Source: an uncultured Oscillospiraceae bacterium
GTDB lineage: Bacteria; Bacillota; Clostridia; Oscillospirales; Oscillospiraceae
DNA length: 64,000 bases
Direction: 5' to 3'
Assembly (NCBI GenBank): GCA_947623745.1
Contig: CANQHN010000015.1
Span: 1-64,000, forward strand
The notes under the pieces are model-generated. The model had not been told where the DNA came from. It was given only the letters and a program-made list of their open reading frames with translations, and did no database searches. The position numbers and the translations under genes are program-made. Position 1 is the stretch's first letter. Each line of letters begins with the position of its first letter. Below, one piece after another: positions 39,056 to 48,225 of this stretch.

Positions 39056-41476
39056 ATGGCAAAGAAACGCGTATTATCCATTGTTCTGGCACTGACCCTG
39101 GTCCTGTCCCTGATGCCCGTGTCCGTGTTTGCGGATGACGTTACGGGCGTGGTGGACCCAGATGTCCAGGAGCTCCTTGACGACGCCAATCAGGCCGCCG
39201 CGGATGCCAAAGAGGCCGCCGAGAAGGCCAAGGAAGCTACCGACGCGCTGAATAACCTCAACGAGGCCGCCCAGAAGGCTGCTGACGATGCCAAAAATGC
39301 CGCCGTTGAAGTTGGTGCGACTGATGAAAACGTAGATGGAAGCAATCCTCAGAAGGACGCCAATGCGAACTCCGACCAGGCCGTCACCAACGCCCAGGCC
39401 GCACAAAACAAGGCGGAGGCGGACGAAAGTTCCGCTGAGGTTGAGATGGATGGAACTGTAAGAAACACGAATGATTCCATCTATGACAAGGCTCAGGACC
39501 TCGCCACGGAATTAGAGAAGAAGAACACCGAGATCGACAAAGCCAACCAGGCCGCACAGAAGGCCGCTAACGACGCTCTGGCCGCGGCCCAGGCCGCGAA
39601 CGACGCGGAAACCGCTCAGCAGGCTGTTGAGCAGGCCGCTCAGGCCGTGGAGGACGCGACCGCCGCTCAGCAGGCCGCCGCCGAGGCCGTTCAGGCTGCG
39701 GAGAAGGCCATCGAGGACGCCAAAGCGGAATATGAGAGTATGGTCGAAGCCGCTAAAGGGACGATCGATGGCATTGGCGTAGAGGAGCAGGGTAAGATGG
39801 CTGCGGCCGAGACTCAACTGGCTGAGGCCCAGGCCCAGCTGGAGGCCGCCAAGCAGGCCGCTGACACGGCCAAGAAGGCCAAGGAGGCTGTCGAGGAATT
39901 GTTAGGAGGAAAGTCCCTCGAAGAGTTCCTCGCTGAGCAGGAGAAAACCATTACGGACGCCAATGATGTCACACCCGACGTCGAAGCTGCCAAAGATGCC
40001 TATACGAAGGCCAAGGAGAACCAGGAGGCCCTTGAGAAAAATTGCGCCACCGATGAGGAGGTCAACGACGCGGTCAGCGCCGCGAAGGATGTCCTCGGCG
40101 CAAATAATAGTAACGTACAGAAGTATGACACCGCTAATGAGGCTCTTACCAATTCTGACGAGAAACTTAAGAGCAGTAAGGCAGCGACAAATGGCAGAAA
40201 AATCGCTCCGAACACTCAGCATGTTAATCCGGATTTCTATGACATGAACTTTGAAGACGCTCTCAAAGAAGCCCTTAAAGAATGCTTTGATGGTGAGAGC
40301 TTGTCCGCCGCCAATGCGAAAGGGGCCTTTCAGAACGCCGATATAGCTCGCTCATATGGTGAGAACTCTAAGTTCATGGGAAAAACATGGAAAGAATGGA
40401 TTAACCAAGCTGCGGAAATCCTCAAAAATGAGGTAAAAGGCCAGTTTGGTAATGGGGAAATAGCTGATGATGGAGATTACGATTGGTATTTTGACGGAAA
40501 CGAAGGAGAACCGGGCGATGGGTGGACCGACAGCAATGATAAGAACCTGTTCGCTCAGTGGCTGTACGATTATTACAAGATGAAGCCCGCCAGGGACGCT
40601 CTGCTCAACGAGGCCAAACAGAAAGCTCCGGAAAAGACAAAAGAAGCACAGGACGATTTGGCTACCGCTAAGGCCGCCGAGGATGCCGCCAAGCAGGCCA
40701 AGGCCGCCAAGGAAGCGCTGAAAGCCGCCAAAGAGGCTTGGAAGGATGTCACGAAGGCCGCGAATGAGTATCAGGACCGCGCCCAGGATGTTGAGAACGC
40801 CAGGGCCGCAGTTGAGCAGGCCCAAAAGGATCTTGACGAGGCCAGAAAGACCGCAAAGGAAAATCTCAATGGTTGGAAGGATCAGAATGTCCTGCAAGCT
40901 GCTGAGCAGGCTCTGGCCGATGCCCAGCAGAAGCAAGCGGACGCGGAGAAGGCCCTGGAAGATGCTCAGAACAGTCTCGAGGCGGCCCAGGATAGGCTGG
41001 AGGAAGTCACTCCTCAGCTGCCCCCCGACATCGACCTGGACGACCTGTTCGACGACATTGATGACGACGACGAGCCCGCCGCCCCCGTGGTGGACATCAA
41101 CGACGAGGACGTGCCTCTGGCCGGCCCGGTGACCCGCGCCCAGTTCGTGGGCTACGTGTGGTACCATGAGGGCGCCCCCGAGGCCGAGGCCGAGCCCTTC
41201 GCCGACGTGCCCGCCGACCACGAGTACGCCGCCGCCATCGCCTGGGCCCGCTCCATCGCCATCATCGTGGGCGACGGGAACAACAACTTCATGCCCGACG
41301 ACCTGGTGAACGTGGCCGCTGTCCGGTCCATCCTCACCAAGTACGCCGACTATCTGGGCGTGGAGGCCCCGGCGCTGACCGCCCTGACCGGCGCGGACGC
41401 CGACCCCGTGTTCAACTGTGACGAAGTGCTGGCCGAGTTCTTCGGCGAGGAGTACACCGCCGAGACCGCCGCCTGA
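39056..41476 (+). CDS. secreted Ala-rich coiled-coil surface protein with SLH-like end
   Basis: Exported protein of 806 residues. The signal peptide (1-24) ends SVFADD. Long Ala/Lys/Glu heptad-type coiled coils occupy about 30-310 and 510-660. A less repetitive insert (about 380-500) is rich in Asp, Trp and Tyr (KTWKEWINQAAEIL, YDWYFDGNEGEPGDGW). An acidic stretch (DIDLDDLFDDIDDDDE) precedes one S-layer-homology-like domain (about 690-780: TRAQFVGYVW, PFADVPADHEYAAAI, DGNNNFMPDD). It probably attaches to the cell wall and works as a fibrous adhesin or surface layer component under c-di-GMP control. The insert lacks a recognised family. Confidence 0.82.
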   Translation: MAKKRVLSIVLALTLVLSLMPVSVFADDVTGVVDPDVQELLDDANQAAADAKEAAEKAKEATDALNNLNEAAQKAADDAKNAAVEVGATDENVDGSNPQKDANANSDQAVTNAQAAQNKAEADESSAEVEMDGTVRNTNDSIYDKAQDLATELEKKNTEIDKANQAAQKAANDALAAAQAANDAETAQQAVEQAAQAVEDATAAQQAAAEAVQAAEKAIEDAKAEYESMVEAAKGTIDGIGVEEQGKMAAAETQLAEAQAQLEAAKQAADTAKKAKEAVEELLGGKSLEEFLAEQEKTITDANDVTPDVEAAKDAYTKAKENQEALEKNCATDEEVNDAVSAAKDVLGANNSNVQKYDTANEALTNSDEKLKSSKAATNGRKIAPNTQHVNPDFYDMNFEDALKEALKECFDGESLSAANAKGAFQNADIARSYGENSKFMGKTWKEWINQAAEILKNEVKGQFGNGEIADDGDYDWYFDGNEGEPGDGWTDSNDKNLFAQWLYDYYKMKPARDALLNEAKQKAPEKTKEAQDDLATAKAAEDAAKQAKAAKEALKAAKEAWKDVTKAANEYQDRAQDVENARAAVEQAQKDLDEARKTAKENLNGWKDQNVLQAAEQALADAQQKQADAEKALEDAQNSLEAAQDRLEEVTPQLPPDIDLDDLFDDIDDDDEPAAPVVDINDEDVPLAGPVTRAQFVGYVWYHEGAPEAEAEPFADVPADHEYAAAIAWARSIAIIVGDGNNNFMPDDLVNVAAVRSILTKYADYLGVEAPALTALTGADADPVFNCDEVLAEFFGEEYTAETAA

Positions 41477-41508
41477 TCGCGGAGCAAAACCGAACCGACA
41501 CAGCAAAA

Positions 41509-41541
41509 CGCCCCCCGGCAGCCGCCGGGGGGCGCTCTTTG
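41509..41541 (+). terminator. terminator of the surface protein gene
   Basis: An 11-bp stem (CGCCCCCCGGC with its complement) and a short C/T-rich tail, 32 bases after the stop codon. Confidence 0.75.
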
Positions 41542-41569
41542 TCCCGCCCGCCGGGGCCAAAGGGGCAAT

Positions 41570-41597
41570 AGACATCCCGGGGGGAATGTGCTATAAT
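41570..41597 (+). promoter_or_regulatory. promoter of the TPR-DUF4037-DUF4125 operon
   Basis: TAGACA (41570-41575), 16-bp spacer, consensus TATAAT (41592-41597). Confidence 0.65.
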
Positions 41598-41683
41598 GGC
41601 GGGGAAAAACGGCGCGCAAAAATGCGCGTCCGGCGCTCCACAGCCCCGAAAAAGGGGGATTTCGCAGGGAAAGGGAGATCAGT

Positions 41684-42547
41684 ATGGATATCAACCAGTT
41701 CTTTACCAAACTTGACGCGCTCTTTGAGAACAGGCAGATGCAGGAGGCGGAGGCCTACATGAGGGAGAGCCTGGACGCCGCGGAGCAAAGCGGCGATCTC
41801 CGCTCCGCCATCGCGGTCTGCAACGAGCTGGGGGGCTACTACCGCAAGCTGTCCCGGTATAAGGAGGGCGCGGCGCTCTATGAGAAGGCCATCGCCTACC
41901 TGGACCAGCTCGGCTTTTCCGGCAGCGAGCACTACGCCACCACCCTGATCAACTATGCCACCACCTGCACCCAGGCCGGGGAGCGGGAAAAGGCGCTGGC
42001 CTACTTCCAGAAGGCCGCCGAGATCTTCGAGGAGAAGGGGGTGGCCTCGGATTACCGCATAGCGACCCTGCACAACAACATCAGCTCCCTGTACCAGGAC
42101 GCCGGGGATCTCCCGAACGCGGAGAAGCATCTGCGGCTGGCCCTCTCCGTGCTGGAGGACCTGTCGGATGCCGACCTGGAGATTTCCATCACCTACACGA
42201 ACTGGGCGCAGCTCTGCCTCACCGCGGGGCGGCTGGACGACGCGCGGGAGAAGGCCCTGCTGGCCCTCGCCACCTTCGACAGGACCGGCGGAAGCCATGA
42301 CACGCACTATGCCGCCACGGTCAACGTTTTGGGGAAGATCAGCTACCTCAAGGGGGACTACGCGGCCGCCGCCGGCCAGTTCAAGGAGGCGATGGACCTG
42401 ATCGAGCAGGAGTTCGGGGACGGGAACGTGAACTACGCGGTCCTCTGCGACAACATCGCCCGCTGCTACAAGCAGCTGGGCGACAACGGCCTGGCCCAGA
42501 CCTTCGCGGACAAGGCGGGCGCGATTTATAAAAGGATCCGGGCATGA
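41684..42547 (+). CDS. tetratricopeptide repeat protein
   Basis: Cytoplasmic helical-repeat protein of 287 residues with about six TPR units (for example ALAYFQKAAEIFEEKG, NAEKHLRLALSVLEDL, AREKALLALATFDRTG, AAGQFKEAMDLIEQEFG). TPR proteins act as protein-binding scaffolds. Its stop overlaps the DUF4037 gene (ATGA), and the DUF4125 gene follows. The fixed company of these three suggests that they act as a complex or pathway; the function is not known. Confidence 0.9.
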   Translation: MDINQFFTKLDALFENRQMQEAEAYMRESLDAAEQSGDLRSAIAVCNELGGYYRKLSRYKEGAALYEKAIAYLDQLGFSGSEHYATTLINYATTCTQAGEREKALAYFQKAAEIFEEKGVASDYRIATLHNNISSLYQDAGDLPNAEKHLRLALSVLEDLSDADLEISITYTNWAQLCLTAGRLDDAREKALLALATFDRTGGSHDTHYAATVNVLGKISYLKGDYAAAAGQFKEAMDLIEQEFGDGNVNYAVLCDNIARCYKQLGDNGLAQTFADKAGAIYKRIRA

Positions 42548-43503
42548 ACGGACTGGAGCTCTCCCAGAAGTATTACGAGGCCTACGGCCGCGAGATGATC
42601 GAGCGGGTGGACCCGGCCCTGTTCGCGCGGGTGACCGTCGGGCTGTGTGGGGAGGGGTCCCAGTGCTTCGGCTTTGACGACCAGATCTCCCAGGACCACG
42701 ACTTCGCGCCGGGCTTCTGCGTCTGGCTCAGCGAGGAGGATTTCGCCCGCTATGGCCCCGCGCTGCGGGACGCATATCAAAGCCTGCCCGACCACTTCTG
42801 CGGATTTTCGCGGAAAAATGTCATCGCGGGGGAGCGGCTGGGGATCATGACCGGCGGGAGCTTCTACCGGCGCTTTACCGGGAGCGCCGAGGGCCCCCGG
42901 AGCAATATGGACTGGCTCATGACCCCGGAGGCGCACCTGGCCAGCGCCACGAACGGCCGGCTTTTCCACGATCGGAACGCGGCTTTTTCCGCGACCAGGG
43001 AGAGGCTTCTCGCGTTTTACCCGGAGGATGTGCGCCGCAAGAAGATCGCCGCCCGCGCCGCCGTTATGGCCCAGGCCGGGCAGTACAACCTGCTCCGCCT
43101 GATCAGGCGGGAGGACAAGGTGGCCGCCAGCCTGGCGTTTGCCCGCTTCGCGGAGGCGGCCATCTCCATGGCGCATCTGCTGAACAGGCGCTACACTCCA
43201 TTTTACAAGTGGGGCTTTTACAGTATGCGGACCCTGCCGAAGTTGGGCGGGGCGGTGGCGCCGCTGCTCTCCGCGCTGGTCCAGGTCCCCGCCCTCATAG
43301 GGGAGCGGCCCGCCGCGGCGCTCCGCGAGGAGGCGTTCCAGCTGACGGAGGAGATCTGCGTCGCCGTCGGCGAGGAGCTGCGGGCCCAGGCGCTGTCCCA
43401 GACCCGGGACAACTTCCTGCAGAGCCACGCCGGGGAGATCATGGCGGGGATCGGGGACCCGCAGCTCCGGGCGATGCACCCCATGACAGACTGCCGCAAC
43501 TAG
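42544..43503 (+). CDS. DUF4037 domain protein (nucleotidyltransferase-like)
   Basis: Protein of 319 residues. The segment GLCGEGSQCFGFDDQISQDHDFAPGF near residues 36-61 is the family's hallmark and resembles a minimal nucleotidyltransferase active site (GxGS-like turn and acidic DxD pair). Motif TNGRLFHDRNAAFSATRERLLAFYP follows. Target or substrate unknown. Translationally coupled to the upstream TPR gene. Confidence 0.85.
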   Translation: MNGLELSQKYYEAYGREMIERVDPALFARVTVGLCGEGSQCFGFDDQISQDHDFAPGFCVWLSEEDFARYGPALRDAYQSLPDHFCGFSRKNVIAGERLGIMTGGSFYRRFTGSAEGPRSNMDWLMTPEAHLASATNGRLFHDRNAAFSATRERLLAFYPEDVRRKKIAARAAVMAQAGQYNLLRLIRREDKVAASLAFARFAEAAISMAHLLNRRYTPFYKWGFYSMRTLPKLGGAVAPLLSALVQVPALIGERPAAALREEAFQLTEEICVAVGEELRAQALSQTRDNFLQSHAGEIMAGIGDPQLRAMHPMTDCRN

Positions 43504-43536
43504 CATTTTTTGAAAAACAGACTGGGAGGAGATCAC

Positions 43537-44151
43537 ATGGAAAAGGATATCAAGCTCATCGAGAGCATCATCGCCGTGGAGTGGGACATGCTCCAGCAGG
43601 TCAAAAATATCGGCGGGCGGGCCGACTGCCAGGACGACCACAGGACCTTTTACATCATGCGCCGCAGCCAGTATGAGAACTGGACGGATAAGATGCTGCT
43701 CTGCTACTACATGTACGCCACCGCCTGCGAGGAAAACGGCAGGAACCTGATGACAGAGAAGTACGGCCGCATGATGGAGTACACCGACCCCAGCTACTAC
43801 CATGAGTACGTGGAGGACTATATGCCCTATGTGCCGGAAAAGTGCCGCGGCCTGATCGACGAGATTGTGAAAACCATGGTGCAGTGGGGCAGGGAGCTGG
43901 CCAAGCGGTACCCGAAGCTCGCCGCCGCCGGGCGGCCCGTTACCGCGGACGGCGACAGCGTGGGCTGTACCTCCCAGGAGACCTACGAGCGGGGCGAGCT
44001 TGCCACGTACCCGGCCGACCTTTTGGAGCTCTACGCAGCCTATGTGAAGGAGCTGAAGGCGCAGGGAAAGTCTCTCGCCGTCATGATCCAGGAAACCATG
44101 GTCCGCCTCTACGGCTACAAGAGCATCGACGAGGCCGAGGCGAGCCTGTAA
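43537..44151 (+). CDS. DUF4125 family protein
   Basis: Protein of 204 residues, matching the whole length of DUF4125 (EWDMLQQVKNIGGRADCQDDHRTF near the start, where the family's conserved Cys and acidic residues lie; SVGCTSQETYERGELATYP later). Function unknown. The start at 43537 follows GGGAGGAG, 33 bases after the DUF4037 gene, so it belongs to the same operon. Confidence 0.85.
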   Translation: MEKDIKLIESIIAVEWDMLQQVKNIGGRADCQDDHRTFYIMRRSQYENWTDKMLLCYYMYATACEENGRNLMTEKYGRMMEYTDPSYYHEYVEDYMPYVPEKCRGLIDEIVKTMVQWGRELAKRYPKLAAAGRPVTADGDSVGCTSQETYERGELATYPADLLELYAAYVKELKAQGKSLAVMIQETMVRLYGYKSIDEAEASL

Positions 44152-44214
44152 ACACACTGTTGGTCCCCGCCACTCGCGACAGACCGGACCCCCGGTCAGA
44201 AAGGAACCCCGCCT

Positions 44215-45591
44215 ATGAAAACACTGAAACGCGCCGCCGCCGGGCTGCTGGCCCTGCTCCTGCCGATCCTGTTCCTGCTCCCCGTCCAGGCCGCGCAGGG
44301 CGCCCGGTACGCCCTCTATACCGACATCGTGGCCCAGATCGACGGCCACCCCATCCGCTCCTACAACGTGGACGGCCGCACCGCCGTGGTGGCGGAGGAC
44401 CTGCGGGGGTACGGCTTCGAGGTCGGCTGGATCGCGGGGAAGCGCATCGTCACCGTGCGCCGCGCCCCGGGCGCGGACGGCGGTCCCCTCACCCCGGACC
44501 GCTGGCCGGCGTACACCCCCGCGCCCCTGACCCACCCCGTGGGCAGCCGGGCCAAGCGCATCCTGTCCACCGACATCGTCACCTATGTGGCCGGGTCCCG
44601 GGTGGACAGCTTCAACATTGACGGCGAGACCCTGATCTGGTTCGACGACCTGGCCCCCTACGGGGCGGTGACATGGGACCCGGCGCGCCGCGTCATCTCC
44701 CTGACCCTGGGCGACCCCCTGGCCATCCGGCTGAATGCCCTGATCTCCGCCGTGGAGGCCTGGAAGGAGACCGCCGGGGCCAACTCCCTCTACACGTTGT
44801 ATGAGGGGAAGGACGGGACCCTCTTCACCGCCGACTGGTCGGGGACGCCCCACGGGGGGAGCTACCAGATGGTCTATGTGGACCGGCTGGGCAACGCCGC
44901 CGATATCCCTGAACTCCTGCACGGCGTGGGGCTTTCCTCCTACGCCCAGCCCCGGAACATCCGGATAGAGGACAGCGGCGATATCACCTTCGACGCCCCC
45001 CTCCGGGAGACCCTGGACGGGGCCACCGGGGCGTACAGGGACCTGGGGGACGCCTACTGCACCGTCCACGTCCAGACCGGACGCGTGGACTATGTGCCCC
45101 TCGCCGGCGAGGTGTCCCGGTGGAGCGGCCAGTACCGCAGCGGCGAGTGGATGGAGGACCCCGACGTGCTGGAGGCGACCGTGGGCCGAATCCAGGGGTC
45201 GGGGCGCGTTGAGAACCTGGATGCGGTCCGCCTGCCCGGCGGGCCAGGCGATATCCTGCTCTGCCTGGACCAGGATTCGGTCTACCTCAATATCCGGGAC
45301 GGCTTTATCCAGGACAGCGGGAACTCCGGCGGCTTCCAGCGCTCCTGCGCCGCCCTCCAGGACCTGGGCCTGCCCAGCGTGACGCGGGAGGACTTCTCCC
45401 CGGTCAATTCCCCGGAGCTGCGGCAGGCCGCCGCCCGGTACTTCCGGGTGGAGCTCAACGGCCAAGCCGTCCCCGGGAACCTCTGGTGGGGCCGGGGCAA
45501 CGGCCACTCGGACCTGAATTTCGACTTTGACCGGCCTGTTGCCCTGTCGGAGGGCGACGTGCTGACCGTATGGATGGGGATGCCGGGCTGA
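44215..45591 (+). CDS. secreted protein with duplicated stalk-like domain
   Basis: Exported protein of 458 residues. The signal peptide (1-24) ends VQAAQG. Two similar units follow: TDIVAQIDGHPIRSYNVDGRTAVVAEDLRGYGF.. near 32-80 and TDIVTYVAGSRVDSFNIDGETLIWFDDLAPYG.. near 120-162, both like copper-amine-oxidase-N stalk domains. The rest (about 170-458) is not in a family I recognise and contains YVDRLGNAADIPELLHGVG and SVYLNIRDGFIQDSGNSGG. It lies 63 bases after the DUF4125 gene but may have its own promoter. Likely a cell-surface or secreted protein. Confidence 0.78.
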   Translation: MKTLKRAAAGLLALLLPILFLLPVQAAQGARYALYTDIVAQIDGHPIRSYNVDGRTAVVAEDLRGYGFEVGWIAGKRIVTVRRAPGADGGPLTPDRWPAYTPAPLTHPVGSRAKRILSTDIVTYVAGSRVDSFNIDGETLIWFDDLAPYGAVTWDPARRVISLTLGDPLAIRLNALISAVEAWKETAGANSLYTLYEGKDGTLFTADWSGTPHGGSYQMVYVDRLGNAADIPELLHGVGLSSYAQPRNIRIEDSGDITFDAPLRETLDGATGAYRDLGDAYCTVHVQTGRVDYVPLAGEVSRWSGQYRSGEWMEDPDVLEATVGRIQGSGRVENLDAVRLPGGPGDILLCLDQDSVYLNIRDGFIQDSGNSGGFQRSCAALQDLGLPSVTREDFSPVNSPELRQAAARYFRVELNGQAVPGNLWWGRGNGHSDLNFDFDRPVALSEGDVLTVWMGMPG

Positions 45592-45621
45592 GGGCCCCGA
45601 AAATACCCAATGATACGACAA

Positions 45622-45661
45622 CACCGCGCACAGGGCGTGCTTTCACGCTCCGTGCGCGGTG
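45622..45661. terminator. terminator between convergent genes
   Basis: Outer 10-bp stem (CACCGCGCAC and GTGCGCGGTG) with an inner GGGCGTG/CACGCTC stem, between the secreted protein and kdpE. Confidence 0.75.
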
Positions 45662-45678
45662 CTTTGCGCTGTCCGGGG

Positions 45679-46377
45679 TCACTCCGTCCGCAGCATCCGG
45701 TACCCGATGCCGATGTGGGTCTGGATGAACCGGGGGGTGTCCGGCGTTTTTTCCAGCTTTTTGCGCAGGGTCGCCATAAAGACCCGCAGGGAGGCCACGT
45801 CGTTCTCCCAGCTGCTGCCCCAGACGCTCTGGGTGATGAATTTGTGGGTCAGCACCTTGCCGGTGTTCCGGGCCAGCAGGCACAGCAGCTTGTACTCGAT
45901 GGGGGTCAGGTGGAGCTCCTCGCCGTCCAGGAAGGCGCAGCCGGAGGGGTAGTCGATGCGCAGAGGGCCGTTGACATACACGGCCTGCTGGTCGTCCCCG
46001 CCGTACATCAGGGCCAGGCGGCGCTGGGTGGCCCGCAGCCGGGCCAGGAGCTCCTCCACGGAGAAGGGCTTGGTCAGGTAGTCGTCCGCGCCGGCGTCCA
46101 GGGCGTCGATCTTGTCCGTGTCCTCGCTGCGCGCGCTGATGACGATGATGGGGACGTTGGACCAGCTCCGGATGCGGCGGATGACCTCCACCCCGTCGAT
46201 GTCGGGCAGCCCCAGGTCCAGCAGGACCACGTCCGGGTTGTGGGAGGCGGCCTCCATCACGGCGCCCTCGCCGGTGCCGGCCGTTGTGAACCGGTACTCG
46301 TGGGCCCGCAGGGTGGCGGAGATCAGGTTTCGGATGGGGACGTCGTCCTCCACCACAAGGATCTGCAGCTTATTCAT
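45679..46377 (-). CDS. kdpE: KdpE-like response regulator
   Basis: OmpR-family regulator of 232 residues with acidic EDD (10-12), phospho-acceptor Asp54 in VLLDLGLPDIDG, TKPFS Lys, and a winged helix ending HIGIGYRM. The LDLGLPDxDG wording is characteristic of KdpE. It overlaps the kinase gene by 8 bases and ends the potassium gene cluster. KdpFABC, the usual target, is not in the window; the linked transporter is KtrAB. Confidence 0.92.
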   Translation of the reverse strand: MNKLQILVVEDDVPIRNLISATLRAHEYRFTTAGTGEGAVMEAASHNPDVVLLDLGLPDIDGVEVIRRIRSWSNVPIIVISARSEDTDKIDALDAGADDYLTKPFSVEELLARLRATQRRLALMYGGDDQQAVYVNGPLRIDYPSGCAFLDGEELHLTPIEYKLLCLLARNTGKVLTHKFITQSVWGSSWENDVASLRVFMATLRKKLEKTPDTPRFIQTHIGIGYRMLRTE

Positions 46378-47461
46378 GCAGGGTGACCTCCTCCAGGGGA
46401 AGTGTGAAACAGAACACCGCGCCTTGGGGCCGGTTGTCAGTGACTGAAATGGTCCCGCCGTGGGCCTCCACGATGGCCTTGCACAGGTAGAGCCCCAGCC
46501 CCAGGCTGCGGCGGTTGTCCGTGACCTTGTGGGAGCCGGAGTAGAACATATCGAACAGCCGGGGCTTCTCCTCCTCCGGGATGCCGGGGCCGGTATCGGC
46601 CACCCGCACCTCCGCCATATTCCCCCGCCGCCCCGCCGTGACGGTGATGGGGGTGCCGGCGGGGGTGTACTTCACGGCGTTGTCCACCAGATTGACGATG
46701 ACCTGGACCACCAGCTGGGCGTCCGCCTGTACCAGCAGCAGCTCGTCGCCGCAGTCCACGGTGACGGGGTGGGTGTCCGGCTTGCGCCGGGCGTAGCCGA
46801 CGGCCTCCTCCACGATGTCGCCCAGCAGCTCGGTGGACAGGCGCAGGGGCATCCGGCCCTCCTCGATGCGGGTGGCGGAGAGCAGGTTTTCCACCAGACT
46901 GATGAGCCACATGGAGTCGTCGTAGATGTCTGAGTAGAGCTGGCGCTTGGTCTCCTCGTCGAAGCCGGCGCCGTTGCTGAGCAGGCTGCTGGCGTTACCG
47001 GAGATGGTGGTCAGGGGGGTGCGCAGGTCGTGGGAGATGGTGCGCAGCAGGTTGGCCCGCAGCTGCTCGCTCTTGGCCAGGGCCGCCGCGGCCTCCTTCT
47101 CCCGGGCCTGCTCTTTGTAGCGGATGGCCAGGGTGCCGGTGATGTAGGCGGTGAGGAACATGACCACGAAGGTGACGGGGTAGCCCGTCTCGTAGGCGGT
47201 CAAGGTGTACCGGGGCTCGGTGAACAAAAAGTTGAAGATGACCACGCTGGCGATGGAGGAGACCAGGCTGTACACCTGGTGGGAGGTGGCGATGGAGGTG
47301 AGCAGAACCCCCAGGATGTACACCATGATGATGTTGGCGTGGCTGAAGGACAGCCGGTCAAACAGGAGACTGACGGCGGTGATCCCGGCCAGGATGCCCG
47401 CGCTCCTGGCGACGTTGAGCAGGACCCCCCGCAGGCGGCTGTTTCCTGTGCGCTGTTCCAT
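46370..47461 (-). CDS. short KdpD-type histidine kinase
   Basis: Kinase of 363 residues corresponding only to the C-terminal part of KdpD: the DUF4118 membrane domain (four helices, about 20-115; SFSHANIIMVYILGVLLTSIATS), then HisKA with SHDLRTPLTTISGN and HATPase (VDNAVKYTP, DTGPGIP, LGLGLYLCKAI). The N-terminal KdpD ATP-binding and universal-stress-protein domains are missing, so regulation differs from E. coli KdpD. Start ATG 47461 follows GAGG; GTG 47470 is an alternative. Confidence 0.9.
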   Translation of the reverse strand: MEQRTGNSRLRGVLLNVARSAGILAGITAVSLLFDRLSFSHANIIMVYILGVLLTSIATSHQVYSLVSSIASVVIFNFLFTEPRYTLTAYETGYPVTFVVMFLTAYITGTLAIRYKEQAREKEAAAALAKSEQLRANLLRTISHDLRTPLTTISGNASSLLSNGAGFDEETKRQLYSDIYDDSMWLISLVENLLSATRIEEGRMPLRLSTELLGDIVEEAVGYARRKPDTHPVTVDCGDELLLVQADAQLVVQVIVNLVDNAVKYTPAGTPITVTAGRRGNMAEVRVADTGPGIPEEEKPRLFDMFYSGSHKVTDNRRSLGLGLYLCKAIVEAHGGTISVTDNRPQGAVFCFTLPLEEVTLHE

Positions 47462-47567
47462 GGCACTCACCTCACACCGGCTATTTTACCACAGACGGGG
47501 CGGATTTTCCACCTCACGGCCCTCCGGTCCTCAAAAAAGCCCCGGGGCGCGGAGGAGACGCAGGCGA

Positions 47568-48215
47568 TCAGATGCGGAAGCACTTCTGTACCGACGCCTC
47601 GCTCCCCAGGACCAGGATGGACCGCCCCTGCTCCAGCGGCGTGTCGGGGGTGAAGCGCATGTTCAGGTCCCCGTTCTCCCGGACGGCCAGGATGTTGATG
47701 CCGAACCGCTTGCGGATGTCCAGCTGGAGAATGGTCCTGCCCCACCAGGCCTCCGGGACGGACAGCTCGTAGATGGCGTAGCCGTCGTCCAGCTCGATGT
47801 AGTCCAGGATGTGGTCGGAGGTGCAGCGGATGGCGGTCCAGGAGGCCAGCTGCTTCTCGGGGTAGACCACCTCGTCCGCGCCGTTGCGCAGGAGGAATTT
47901 CTCCTGCCGCCCCTGGGAGGCCCGGGCGATGACCCGCTTCGCCCCCAGCTCCTTGAGCAGGGAGGCGGTCTCCAGCGAGCTCTGAAAGTCGTCGCCGATG
48001 GCCACGATGCAGGCGTCGTAGCTGGGGATGCCCAGGGAGGCGAGGAACGCCTCGTTGGTGCTGTCGCCGATCTGGGCGGCTGTGGCGTAGGGGAGCACCG
48101 CGTTGACCCGCGCCTCGCTGCTGTCCACCGCCATCACCTCGTGGCCCAGCTCGTGGAGCTTTTTGGCCACGTTCCGGCCGAAGCGGCCCAATCCGATCAG
48201 TAATACCGTTTTCAT
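47568..48215 (-). CDS. ktrA: KtrA/TrkA potassium channel regulatory subunit
   Basis: Cytoplasmic gating subunit of 215 residues with an RCK/TrkA-N nucleotide-binding domain (LIGLGRFGRNVAKKLHELGHEVMAVD) and a TrkA-C domain (about 135-215). KtrA-type proteins form rings that open the KtrB pore when ATP binds and are often inhibited by c-di-AMP at the C-domain. It starts 10 bases after ktrB. Confidence 0.93.
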   Translation of the reverse strand: MKTVLLIGLGRFGRNVAKKLHELGHEVMAVDSSEARVNAVLPYATAAQIGDSTNEAFLASLGIPSYDACIVAIGDDFQSSLETASLLKELGAKRVIARASQGRQEKFLLRNGADEVVYPEKQLASWTAIRCTSDHILDYIELDDGYAIYELSVPEAWWGRTILQLDIRKRFGINILAVRENGDLNMRFTPDTPLEQGRSILVLGSEASVQKCFRI

Positions 48216-48225
48216 GGCGTCCTCC

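Noticed and set aside
42526..45624. 1032-residue open frame on the minus strand across four plus-strand genes
   Set aside because: It covers several well supported genes in antisense and matches no family; long shadow frames are expected at this GC content.
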